A stretch of 64,000 nucleotides of DNA from contig CAISMH010000011.1 of NCBI GenBank assembly GCA_903886485.1, forward strand, positions 1 to 64,000. The letters are read 5' to 3'. Below, piece after piece: positions 8,690 through 16,522 of the stretch. Position 1 is the stretch's first letter. The number at the start of each line of letters is the position of its first letter. Source of the stretch: an uncultured Burkholderiales bacterium. Lineage in GTDB: Bacteria > Pseudomonadota > Gammaproteobacteria > Burkholderiales > Burkholderiaceae_C. The notes beneath the pieces were generated by a model that saw nothing but the letters and a program-made list of their open reading frames with translations, did not search any database and was not told the DNA's origin. The position numbers and the translations under genes were made by a program.

Positions 8690-9690
8690 TAAAGAACGAT
8701 CAACTCATCTGGTTGAAAATCCCGTACAGCTTGTCTGCCAATCACATCATCCCAGCTCATTGGTGAAATGCCTGAGCCTGGGCGCTTAGCCGTAATGTTG
8801 TCAGATGTGAATTTTTCGCCAGCTAGTATGACTTTAGAAGCTACTAGCGATTTCCGTGCTATCGGTTTATTTCTTTTCTCACTGAGAGTAGGCCGTTTCA
8901 CGCCATCCCCCATAGCTAATTCAATATTTCGGATCGACCGAATCATATTTGCCAAATCTTTGGGTTCAATGCTTGCACGATGATCCGGACCAGAAAGGCT
9001 GCAGTCAAGCGTTAGGTGTTTTTCAATGACGCACGCACCAAGGGCAACGGCTGCAATCGCAATTTCAGTGCCTTCAGTATGGTCTGAGAAACCAACCTGA
9101 ACACCAAAAGCCTGTGCAATCGACTGCATGGCCTTAAGATTAACTTCGTTCATGGGAGCAGGATATTCAGTATTGCAATGCAACACCACGATTTGGCTTC
9201 GAGGCGTGCCCGCCTGTTCAAGCACTTCTAGCGCGGCCTCTATATCTCCCAAGTTTGACATCCCTGTAGAAAGAATGACTTGTTTTGCAAAACTGCCAAT
9301 ACGGCGCAAGTAAGGTAAATTTGTAATTTCGCCGGAAGGGATTTTTATCCGCTTCATACCTAAGTTCATCAGGTAATCAAGGCTTTGCAAGTCGAAAGCC
9401 GTAGAGAAAAACTCAATGCCTCGACGTGCTGAATGCGCGATTAGCTCATCATGCATTTGATTAGTCAATTCCAAACGCTTGAGCATTTGATATTGAGACT
9501 CATTAGATCCTGTATTTGTTACTTGATAGTCTGCTTTTCGCGCTACTCCCGTAACCAATTTCTCTGCGACAAACGTCTGAAACTTAACAATATCAGCACC
9601 AGCATCGGCAGCCGCATCGATAAGCGCCTTGGCCATTTCTATGTCGCCGTTATGGTTGACTCCGGCTTCTGCAATGATGAGTGTTTTCAA
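8689..9690 (-). CDS. legI: Nonulosonate synthase (LegI/NeuB family)
   Basis: A 333-residue enzyme that condenses phosphoenolpyruvate with a 6-carbon amino sugar to give a 9-carbon keto acid. Residues 1-265 are the NeuB TIM barrel (IAEAGVNHNGD, VKFQTF, FSTAFD, KIPSGEITN, LSTGMSN, CNTEYPAP, GFSDHT, EKHLTLD); about 275-333 form the SAF/antifreeze-like domain (ARKSLVA to KRPGSGISP). The ESQYQMLKRLELT stretch resembles legionaminate synthases. LegI is therefore preferred over NeuB, though sialic acid is not excluded by sequence. It is the first gene of the tightly overlapping series. Confidence 0.88.
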   Translation of the reverse strand: MKTLIIAEAGVNHNGDIEMAKALIDAAADAGADIVKFQTFVAEKLVTGVARKADYQVTNTGSNESQYQMLKRLELTNQMHDELIAHSARRGIEFFSTAFDLQSLDYLMNLGMKRIKIPSGEITNLPYLRRIGSFAKQVILSTGMSNLGDIEAALEVLEQAGTPRSQIVVLHCNTEYPAPMNEVNLKAMQSIAQAFGVQVGFSDHTEGTEIAIAAVALGACVIEKHLTLDCSLSGPDHRASIEPKDLANMIRSIRNIELAMGDGVKRPTLSEKRNKPIARKSLVASKVILAGEKFTSDNITAKRPGSGISPMSWDDVIGRQAVRDFQPDELIVL

Positions 9691-9712
9691 GATGCGACCT
9701 TATGTAATGCTA

Positions 9713-10711
9713 TCAAATGTTGTAAAGGCCTGCTTTGTAACGCGCAAGGTTTGATGGATCGGTGAACCATTTCGCAGTTTCCATTAAGCCCCGATTGAAT
9801 CCATCCTTACCTCCGTAAGATGGACTCCAACCAAACAGTTCAAATGCTTTTTTGTTGTCTGCCCAAAGCCGTTCAACCTCACTCTTCTCAGGCCTCAACC
9901 TAATTTCATCTGTTTGAATCTCGACTTCCACGCCCATAACTTCCGCTATTGCTTTAACCGTGTCGCCAATTGAAATTTCAAAGTTCGAACCGAAGTTAAC
10001 CACCTCGCCTAATCCCTTTTTACCCTTAAGTGCCGCAATAAACGCACTAACCGTGTCGGATACAAAGTTGAAGTCTCGTGTTGGGTGAATTGAGCCCAAC
10101 TTGATGTGGCGCGAACCATTGGCAATTTGCGTGATGATGGTTGGAATTACTGCCCTTGCTGATTGCCGCGGCCCATAAGTGTTGAATGGCCGAGCAATGA
10201 CCACAGGCAAGTCGAATGATGCAAAGAATGAATAGGCGAGTTGATCGGCCCCAATTTTTGAGGCGGAATATGGCGACTGCCCTTGCAATGGGTGATCTTC
10301 TGTAATAGGAACAAACTGAGCTGTTCCATACACTTCGCTGGTCGAGGTATGGATGACACGAGAAACCCCAAGATCTTTAGCTGCTTGCAAGATGTTCAGC
10401 GTTCCCTTGACGTTGGTATCTAAATAGGTATCTGGAGAGTGGTATGAGTAAGGAATGGCAATCAGCGCCGCCAAGTGCAATACAGCATCACACCCAGCCA
10501 TTGCTGCGCGTACGCCATAAGGGTCTCGAATGTCACCTGCAAAAACATCGATCGATGCCTTGATCTCCTCAGGGACACTATCCAGCCAACCCCACGAACC
10601 AAAAGAGTTGTAAAGGACAAACGCCCTTACATCGTAGCCCTCACGCACAAGCGCCTCTGTCAAGTGAGAACCAATGAACCCATCTGCACCAGTTATTAAT
10701 ATTTTTTTCAT
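9713..10711 (-). CDS. legB: NAD-dependent 4,6-dehydratase (LegB-like)
   Basis: A 332-residue extended SDR. Seen: NAD-binding TGADGFIG at 7-14, TSTSEVYG with the catalytic Thr-Ser-Glu around 124-126, and Tyr148/Lys152 (YSASK). It should convert an NDP-GlcNAc to the 4-keto-6-deoxy sugar, first committed step of the legionaminic route; LegB enzymes work on the GDP sugar, consistent with the PtmE-like guanylyltransferase downstream. A 22-base gap separates it from legI. A 65-base gap upstream marks a visible change from the GC-rich ugd/uppS genes to this AT-richer series. Confidence 0.82.
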   Translation of the reverse strand: MKKILITGADGFIGSHLTEALVREGYDVRAFVLYNSFGSWGWLDSVPEEIKASIDVFAGDIRDPYGVRAAMAGCDAVLHLAALIAIPYSYHSPDTYLDTNVKGTLNILQAAKDLGVSRVIHTSTSEVYGTAQFVPITEDHPLQGQSPYSASKIGADQLAYSFFASFDLPVVIARPFNTYGPRQSARAVIPTIITQIANGSRHIKLGSIHPTRDFNFVSDTVSAFIAALKGKKGLGEVVNFGSNFEISIGDTVKAIAEVMGVEVEIQTDEIRLRPEKSEVERLWADNKKAFELFGWSPSYGGKDGFNRGLMETAKWFTDPSNLARYKAGLYNI

Positions 10712-10776
10712 GGTTTGCTTGCTACAAGTACATTTAACTCGATCTATTTTTACGAAACAAATCCAGCATCATCAAT

Positions 10777-11943
10777 TTAATCGCTGCCAAACAAGTCCCG
10801 CGTAAAAATCTTCTCAGTAACATCATCAAGCTCAGCAGCACGCCTGTTGGCGACGATCACATCGCATTCACGCTTAAAGGCAGATAGATCCCTCTCAACC
10901 CTAGAACGATAGAACTCCTCGCCTGAAAACCCCGGCTCGTAGACGACTACCTCTACGCCCTTGGCCTTGATGCGCTTCATCACTCCTTGGACGGAGGATG
11001 CCCTAAAGTTATCGGAACCCGCCTTCATGACCAACCGATAAACGCCCACCACTTTGGGCTTGCGTTTGAGGATCTCATCCGCGACGAAGTCTTTCCTCGT
11101 CGAGTTAGAGTCCACGATCGCGCGCATGAGCGTCTGTGGCACGTCTTGGTAGTTAGCCAGCAGCTGCTTGGTGTCCTTGGGAAGGCAGTAGCCCCCATAC
11201 CCAAACGAGGGGTTGTTGTAGTAGTCTCCGATGCGTGGGTCGAGGCACACCCCGTCTATGATCTGTCGCGTTTCGAGCCCATGAGTCGCCGCGTAGCTGT
11301 CTAGCTCGTTGAAGTAAGCCACACGCATGGCAAGGAAGGTGTTTGCGAACAGCTTGATGGCCTCAGCCTCCGTGCTGTTAGTGAGCAGGATCGGCACGTC
11401 GGCCTTGATGGCAGATTGACGGAGCAGCCCAGCAAAGACTTTGGCACGCTCCGAGACCTCACCTACAACGATTCTCGAGGGGTGCAGGTTGTCATATAGA
11501 GCGCGGCCCTCCCTCAAAAACTCAGGAGAGAAGATCAAGTTCTCAGCTCCCAACTCTCGCCTAGCCCTCACCGTGAACCCAACCGGCACGGTAGACTTGA
11601 TCACCATCGTCGCGAGCGGGTTGAATGCAAGGACGTCACGCACTACCGACTCGATGGAGGCAGTATTGAAGTAGTTCGTCTCTGGGTCGTAGTCTGTGGG
11701 CGTGGCGATGACCACAAAGTCAGCCCCAACGTAGGCAAGCTTCTTGTCGACGGTGGCCGTGAAGTTCAAGCGCCCACTTTTTAAGTACGCCTCAACCTCA
11801 GGGTCTTCGATGGGCGACACCCTACGGTTGATTAGCTCGACTCGCTCCTCATCAAGGTCGAGCGCAACGACCTCGTTGTGCTGCGCCAGGAGCAGGGCGT
11901 TTGACAACCCAACGTAGCCGGCCCCAACGACTGCAATCTTCAT
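10777..11943 (-). CDS. ugd: UDP-glucose 6-dehydrogenase
   Basis: A 388-residue enzyme of the Ugd family, oxidising UDP-glucose to UDP-glucuronate with two NAD+. Seen: GAGYVG at 7-12, the KSTVPVGFT segment near 116-124, SPEFLREG near 139-146, and the active-site Cys253 in [12 protein letters not shown]. Length matches the short bacterial form (Ugd of E. coli is 388). UDP-GlcA would feed the surface polysaccharide. Its base composition is GC-rich, with many AGG/CTC codons, like uppS and the plus-strand island upstream and unlike the leg genes downstream. Confidence 0.93.
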   Translation of the reverse strand: MKIAVVGAGYVGLSNALLLAQHNEVVALDLDEERVELINRRVSPIEDPEVEAYLKSGRLNFTATVDKKLAYVGADFVVIATPTDYDPETNYFNTASIESVVRDVLAFNPLATMVIKSTVPVGFTVRARRELGAENLIFSPEFLREGRALYDNLHPSRIVVGEVSERAKVFAGLLRQSAIKADVPILLTNSTEAEAIKLFANTFLAMRVAYFNELDSYAATHGLETRQIIDGVCLDPRIGDYYNNPSFGYGGYCLPKDTKQLLANYQDVPQTLMRAIVDSNSTRKDFVADEILKRKPKVVGVYRLVMKAGSDNFRASSVQGVMKRIKAKGVEVVVYEPGFSGEEFYRSRVERDLSAFKRECDVIVANRRAAELDDVTEKIFTRDLFGSD

Positions 11944-11980
11944 AGTCTTATTTCGTTAATCGTAAATGCAAATGAGTCAA

Positions 11981-12718
11981 CTATCCGGCGAACTCTTTAG
12001 TCTGCTCCGATGTCATACCAAATCGCCTAGTCCGCCGCGCGTACCAGCCCAGGGCCTTGACTAGCTCCTCGGCGTCGAAGTCTGGCCAATGGGTCTGCGT
12101 GAAGTAGAGCTCGGAATATGCGCACTGCCACAGCAAGAAGTTGCTGATGCGCTGCTCGCCCCCCGTACGAACCAGGAGGTCCACATCGGGCAACCCGGCG
12201 GTGCTGAGGTGCCCTGAGAGGGCAGCCTCAGTCAGATCCGCAACAGACTCTCCGGGGTTGACTGCCTGCCAGCGCTTGATGGCCTCAACGACGTCCCAGC
12301 GGCCGCCGTAGTTGGCCGCAACGCACAGCGTGATGCGTGTATTGTTCTCTGTGACACTCTGGGCAGCCTCAATCTTCTGCCGTAACTCGGGCTTGAAGCG
12401 AGCCACGTCACCGATGACCTTCAGCCGGACACCAGCATCCGAGAGTCCCCTTAACTCCTTCTCCAGGTAATGGACAAAGAGGCCCATCAGCGTGGAAACC
12501 TCGTCATCGGGGCGCCTCCAGTTCTCGGTGCTGAAGGCAAACAGTGTGAGGCACTCTATGCCAAGCTCCGCACACCGCTCGACCAAGACCCTGACCCCAG
12601 ACGCCCCCTTGACGTGCCCCATGTTGCGTGGCAAGTGCCTCTGCTGCGCCCACCTACCATTTCCGTCCATGATGATGGCTACGTGCTGAGGGACTTTCGA
12701 TATGTCTTTGACTGACAT
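11981..12718 (-). CDS. uppS: Undecaprenyl diphosphate synthase family prenyltransferase
   Basis: A 245-residue cis-prenyltransferase that extends farnesyl diphosphate to the C55 lipid carrier. Seen: IIMDGNGRWA with catalytic Asp18, FSTENWRRP, and RTGGEQRISNFLLWQ at 184-198. The usual neighbours frr, cdsA and dxr are absent, so this is probably a second copy serving glycan export rather than the housekeeping one. It is the first gene after the ops element, with its ATG 28 bases beyond it, and lies 37 bases ahead of ugd. It would raise supply of the lipid carrier on which repeat units are built. Confidence 0.9.
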   Translation of the reverse strand: MSVKDISKVPQHVAIIMDGNGRWAQQRHLPRNMGHVKGASGVRVLVERCAELGIECLTLFAFSTENWRRPDDEVSTLMGLFVHYLEKELRGLSDAGVRLKVIGDVARFKPELRQKIEAAQSVTENNTRITLCVAANYGGRWDVVEAIKRWQAVNPGESVADLTEAALSGHLSTAGLPDVDLLVRTGGEQRISNFLLWQCAYSELYFTQTHWPDFDAEELVKALGWYARRTRRFGMTSEQTKEFAG

Positions 12719-12746
12719 TTACTTCAATTTACTAATAATTTTTGGG

Positions 12747-12758
12747 CACGCTACCGCC
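12747..12758 (-). promoter_or_regulatory. ops element (RfaH recruitment site)
   Basis: The minus strand reads GGCGGTAGCGTG, identical over 12 of 12 bases to the E. coli ops core, 28 bases upstream of the uppS ATG. In known systems, paused RNA polymerase exposes ops in the non-template strand, RfaH binds, and long glycan operons escape Rho. An rfaH gene lies 3.8 kb away. A promoter would have to lie between about 12780 and 12941 on the minus strand; a weak candidate is TTGATT followed 15 bases later by TATACG. Confidence 0.85.
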
Positions 12759-12941
12759 ACTCGCTCACTAGCAAAATGATTAATTATCCTCGTATAAGTC
12801 TATGTATTCATAATCAAACGTCATTTATTTCCGCCCCACGCACAACTCTCGACCGCGCAATAAACACCTACCCAACGGCCCTACTTTCTGCTACAAACCC
12901 GGCCGACCCAAACACACTGAAAAATGTAAGGCCAGGACAGC

Positions 12942-13949
12942 ATGACCAACTCCTTCACCGAAACGCATGAAACTTCGCAGGTTACGCACAACGCAAAGGG
13001 CAACACACCAAAAAAAATAAACAGGCCCAGTGCACCCAAGCCTGCCCAGCAAGAAGAGCGCCTCAAGCGCCCACTCAACAGCAGGCGCACCGGCGGGCCC
13101 AACACCTCTGAGGGCAGGGCCCGCAGCTCGCTGAACGCTGTGAAGCACGGCGGCTACGTGACAGCCAAGACCGCCGGACTTGGCTACCAGCAGATACTGG
13201 ACGAGCTCACACAGAGGATCAACCCTGTAGGCGCAGTCGAGGAGGGCTTGGTCGAGTCGATCGCCATCGAGCTCTTTCGCCTCTCAATGCTGGGCAAGCT
13301 GGAGGTCGAGCGACTTCAGTCCGCAGTCTGCGCCGAGGTCAGCACCATCGCGCTCGCCCAGGCGCTCGACTACCCCTGGGCGCAGACGCACCCCGACGAG
13401 CTGCGCAACCCGCCCCAGCTAGCCTCGCTCCGCAACCGCCTGGCCCCATTCATCGAGTCACAACTGGGTTCCCTGCAGGCGCAGTGCGGCGGCACCCCCT
13501 CAGACAGCGACTTGCGTACCATAGTGGCTCTAAGACATGCGGTGCTGGACATGTCCGAAGACACAAGCGTGGACGACGAGGACCCAGACAACACACACAC
13601 GGAGCCCGCTTACATTGATGAGCTGGACCGACACATGCGTGCCGTCGCGAGCGGCCAAGACCTCCTACACAACGCCATGGCCGTCCCCGCTGATGTGCAG
13701 CACCTGGTGGACTACTGGCTTTACCGCAACCACCACCGCATCGTGGCAACGCGATGGGAACTGCAGGTCGCACAGATGCTGATGGTGCTCACCAGCGACG
13801 GCATCAGGCGCGCACGCAGCCACGCCATGCGCCAGCTCGACGACTGCATGCACCTGCTGGAGATCCTGCAGGGCGTGCCGCTCGATCTGGGCGAGACATC
13901 GCGCGATAGGCTCGCGGCACAGAGGAAGAAGGCTCGCCTCTCGAGGTAG
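12942..13949 (+). CDS. Uncharacterised protein with GPxTxEGxARSxxNAxKHG motif
   Basis: A 335-residue soluble protein, no signal peptide or membrane helix. The only recognisable feature is at 51-70, GGPNTSEGRARSSLNAVKHG, a motif I know from many uncharacterised bacterial proteins, some in mobile DNA. The N-terminal 50 residues are basic and look disordered; the rest is rich in Leu, Arg and Glu and probably helical, with an acidic patch (DEDPDNTHTE) around residue 212. An AGGA-type ribosome site precedes the ATG. It is the first of four GC-rich plus-strand genes ending in a Bet/RecT gene. Function unknown; a nucleic-acid-binding role is a guess from the basic head. Confidence 0.7.
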   Translation: MTNSFTETHETSQVTHNAKGNTPKKINRPSAPKPAQQEERLKRPLNSRRTGGPNTSEGRARSSLNAVKHGGYVTAKTAGLGYQQILDELTQRINPVGAVEEGLVESIAIELFRLSMLGKLEVERLQSAVCAEVSTIALAQALDYPWAQTHPDELRNPPQLASLRNRLAPFIESQLGSLQAQCGGTPSDSDLRTIVALRHAVLDMSEDTSVDDEDPDNTHTEPAYIDELDRHMRAVASGQDLLHNAMAVPADVQHLVDYWLYRNHHRIVATRWELQVAQMLMVLTSDGIRRARSHAMRQLDDCMHLLEILQGVPLDLGETSRDRLAAQRKKARLSR

Positions 13950-13983
13950 TCCGGCACGCCTGCCCACTGGAATATCATCGGGC

Positions 13984-14637
13984 ATGCTCGGTCAACGTCT
14001 GCGCCAACTTCGCAAGGGAAAGTCACTCACGCTCCAACATGTCGCCAACGAGCTCGGCGTCACACGCGCCTGCGTCTCCAAGTGGGAGACCGGCACCAGC
14101 AGCCCCGACCTCTCACGCTTAGACCGCCTGGCCGCCATCTTCGGGCTCGGCGCGAGGGACCTGCTGGGAGACGGCCCGACCATTGACGAGCCCACCCACC
14201 GCCCCGCCATCGACTACCCAGTGCTAACCCTCGAGAACGGCACGCCCATCTCGACCCTACTAGACAGGCACCGCGCAAGGCGCCACCCGAGCCCCCACCC
14301 GCTCCCACCCGACGCCTTCTTCGTCGCGCTGGGCGACTACATGACAGCACATTTCGGGCTAGACAAGGTCCCAAGGGACGCACTCCTCCTGGTCGACCCC
14401 CACGCGCTGCCCCACAGCGGCGACCTCGTGCTCGCACAAACCAAGCAGCTTGGCTACCAGGTCCTGGCCGTGCGTGACGGCCCCACCCGGCTCGAGTACC
14501 TCTCGCTCGGCATCAAGCTCGTCCACCTCGGCCCGCTCGAGGAAGTGACCGTGCACGGCGTGGTGATCGAGGCTGTCTCCGCCATCAATCTCAGGGGCTA
14601 CGCCCTTCGCCATTCGCCGCAGCTTCTCTTTGCCTAG
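13984..14637 (+). CDS. XRE-family regulator with degenerate S24 (CI/LexA-like) domain
   Basis: A 217-residue protein. Residues 2-60 are an XRE helix-turn-helix (LRQLRKGKSLTLQHVANELG, then RACVSKWETG). Residues 105-200 resemble the S24 fold of phage repressors: FFVALGDYMTAHFG, then LLLVDPHALPHSGDLVLA. In active members the first motif is GDSM with a catalytic Ser; here it is GDYM with Tyr119, and there is no Lys between residues 155 and 177 where the second catalytic residue should be. It is therefore probably a repressor that cannot cleave itself. It lies directly before a promoter with a perfect inverted repeat, its likely operator. Confidence 0.8.
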   Translation: MLGQRLRQLRKGKSLTLQHVANELGVTRACVSKWETGTSSPDLSRLDRLAAIFGLGARDLLGDGPTIDEPTHRPAIDYPVLTLENGTPISTLLDRHRARRHPSPHPLPPDAFFVALGDYMTAHFGLDKVPRDALLLVDPHALPHSGDLVLAQTKQLGYQVLAVRDGPTRLEYLSLGIKLVHLGPLEEVTVHGVVIEAVSAINLRGYALRHSPQLLFA

Positions 14638-14660
14638 CGACACCAAAAGTTTCTTAATAT

Positions 14661-14688
14661 TTTACACTGTATCTTTTTAAGATACAAT
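14661..14688 (+). promoter_or_regulatory. Promoter overlapped by a 19-base inverted repeat
   Basis: TTTACA at 14661-14666, a 16-base spacer and TACAAT at 14683-14688 form a good sigma70 promoter. The spacer and -10 box are covered by TGTATCTTTTTAAGATACA (14668-14686), 8-base perfect arms around a 3-base centre, the classic layout of a repressor operator. It lies between the XRE gene and the exonuclease gene; a GGAGG ribosome site follows just before the ATG at 14723. Confidence 0.75.
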
Positions 14689-14722
14689 CAGCCCCCGAGT
14701 AATAAATCAATGGAGGGGGAGC

Positions 14723-15751
14723 ATGTCAACGCCATTCACAGCAAAAATGGGCGCGCCACGAACGCCCGACGGCCACGCCTCAGACGCCACGCCAGTGAAG
14801 GGCTGGCGGCCATGGGGAATCGGGGGGTCTGACGTCGGGGCAATCCTTGGGCTCTCGCCCTACCGGGGCCCGGTACAGGTGTGGGCAGAGAAGGTCCGCC
14901 AGGGCAAGGGGGCCCAGACAGCAGGGTCCCTGCCCATGCGCCTGGGCAGCTACCTCGAGCCCTTCGTCGTGAGCGAGTACGAAGCCCTCACGGGCAACAC
15001 CACGCGCCATCTCCACGAGACGCTGCGCCACCCCGAGCACCCAGAGCTGTTTGGGCATATTGACCGATTAGCCACAGCAGTCTCGCACAAACACGGCACA
15101 CTGAATGTGGTACTCGAGTGCAAGACCTGCAGCGCCTTCCGCGCCCACGAGTGGGGCCCCGCGTGGAGCGATCAGGTCCCGACAGAGTACCTCGCCCAGT
15201 GCCTTTGGTACCTCGGACTCACGCAGTGCAGCGAGGCCCACCTGGCCGTGCTGCTGGGGAACACAGACTTTCGGGTCTACCACATCAAGCGCGACGAGGA
15301 ACTACAGATGCACTTGTTCGAAGCCGCGCACCGCTTCTGGGTCGGGCACGTGCTCAACAAGGTACCGCCGCCGGTGAGCACACGCGCCGAGGCCGAGGTC
15401 CTGTACCCGCACCACGAGGCGGGCTTTGCTCAGGAGGCCGTTGAAGAGACGCTCGAGGCCTTAAGGCTTCACTGGCAGCTTCAATCGCAGATAGACGAGC
15501 TGGAGGCACAGGCTGTGCAAGCGAAGGACCGCATCGCTTGCTACATGGGGCCCGCAGAGCGGTTGACCTGGCAGGGGCAGACCATCGCCACCTGGAAGCT
15601 AGGCAAGGAGACCTCGCTCCTGGATCTTGATAGGCTTAAGCGCGAGCGCCCAGACATCGTCGCGGGCTACACCTTAAGGAGGCAGGGCTCGCGAAGGCTC
15701 CAATTAGGCGCCGCTCACACAGGCAGGGTAACAAATGGGACACAGACATGA
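14723..15751 (+). CDS. YqaJ-type phage exonuclease (PD-(D/E)XK)
   Basis: A 342-residue protein of the YqaJ/lambda-exonuclease family, which resects double-stranded ends to load an annealing protein. Seen: GIGGSDVGAILGLSPY at 32-47, MRLGSYLEP at 72-80, GHIDR with Asp114, and the catalytic LECKT (Glu132, Lys134); the region after 250 is charged and coiled-coil-like. The start has a strong GGAGG site. It overlaps the Bet/RecT gene by 4 bases (ATGA), the usual exonuclease-annealase pairing. The preceding promoter carries an operator-like repeat. Confidence 0.85.
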   Translation: MSTPFTAKMGAPRTPDGHASDATPVKGWRPWGIGGSDVGAILGLSPYRGPVQVWAEKVRQGKGAQTAGSLPMRLGSYLEPFVVSEYEALTGNTTRHLHETLRHPEHPELFGHIDRLATAVSHKHGTLNVVLECKTCSAFRAHEWGPAWSDQVPTEYLAQCLWYLGLTQCSEAHLAVLLGNTDFRVYHIKRDEELQMHLFEAAHRFWVGHVLNKVPPPVSTRAEAEVLYPHHEAGFAQEAVEETLEALRLHWQLQSQIDELEAQAVQAKDRIACYMGPAERLTWQGQTIATWKLGKETSLLDLDRLKRERPDIVAGYTLRRQGSRRLQLGAAHTGRVTNGTQT

Positions 15752-16461
15752 GAAACCACCAAGGCCAAGGCAGCACAGACGAACCATGCCACAAGAACAT
15801 ACCAGGCCAGGCTCACCTGCGCGCGGCTCAGCTGCCGTCGTTTCGAACGTGCCTCGCGCTCTCCGAGATGAGCGAGGAGGGCTTCGTGGGGGCGCTGACA
15901 CAGACGTCCCTTTCAAGGCTCGACGCTTGGTGCCTAACCGACCTCGAGAGGCTACTCGCCGCGGCGCTGCGCTACGGCCTGAGCCCCACTGGCAACGAGC
16001 TGTTCATGGTCCCCGACCCCGGAGGATCCGTTCCCCTCCTTGTCGTGGGAGTGGACGGCTGGAGCCGCATACTAAACGCGCACGAGAAGTTCGCGGGCAT
16101 TGAGTTCACTGAGTCACCGCAACTCGAGGACGGGCTGCCCGCGTGGGTCGAGTGCACCATCCACCGCTGGGACAGGCGGGTCCCGACCAAGGTACGCGAG
16201 CACCTGTGCGAAGTTCGGGGGACAAGCAGCGCTTGGATCACCCACCCGAGAAGGATGCTCAGGCACAAGGCAATGGTGCAGTGCGCACGCATCACGTTTG
16301 GGTTGGGCGACATCGTCGACCTAGACGAGGCACAGCGTGTCTTGCTGGCCAAGCAATGCAACCAGGCAGCACAAGGCGAGCTGGTCACGCCTCGAGCGGC
16401 ACACGGAACGCGGCGGGGGCCAACGAGCGTGCAGGACCTAAGGCAAGCCCTTGGGGTTTAG
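15748..16461 (+). CDS. bet: Bet/RecT-family single-strand annealing protein
   Basis: A 237-residue protein of the phage Bet (Red beta) type. Seen: LSPTGNELFMVP near 79-89, the VDGW motif at 102-105, WVECTIHR near 133-140, and the family block HPRRMLRHKAMVQCARITFG at 166-185. Such proteins coat single strands and anneal homologous DNA together with the partner exonuclease. It is coupled to the YqaJ gene by an ATGA overlap. The first 40 residues are not conserved in what I remember, so translation might begin at Met41 instead. It ends 61 bases from the convergent rfaH gene. Confidence 0.85.
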   Translation: MRNHQGQGSTDEPCHKNIPGQAHLRAAQLPSFRTCLALSEMSEEGFVGALTQTSLSRLDAWCLTDLERLLAAALRYGLSPTGNELFMVPDPGGSVPLLVVGVDGWSRILNAHEKFAGIEFTESPQLEDGLPAWVECTIHRWDRRVPTKVREHLCEVRGTSSAWITHPRRMLRHKAMVQCARITFGLGDIVDLDEAQRVLLAKQCNQAAQGELVTPRAAHGTRRGPTSVQDLRQALGV

Positions 16462-16522
16462 CCTCGTGCAAAACGGACTGGTTCTCATCTTGAAAGCAAA
16501 TCAATCAGACCCGATGGGCAGC

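Noticed and set aside
11981..12718. The housekeeping frr-uppS-cdsA-dxr cluster
   Set aside because: None of frr, cdsA or dxr is adjacent; neighbours are ugd and the ops leader.
13450..13773. Minus-strand frames inside the first island gene
   Set aside because: Arg/Cys/Pro-rich antisense products typical of GC-rich shadow frames; the plus-strand gene has a ribosome site and a recognisable motif.
12942..16461. An intact prophage
   Set aside because: No integrase, replication, terminase, capsid, tail or lysis gene and no obvious att-like direct repeats; only a recombination and regulator module is present.
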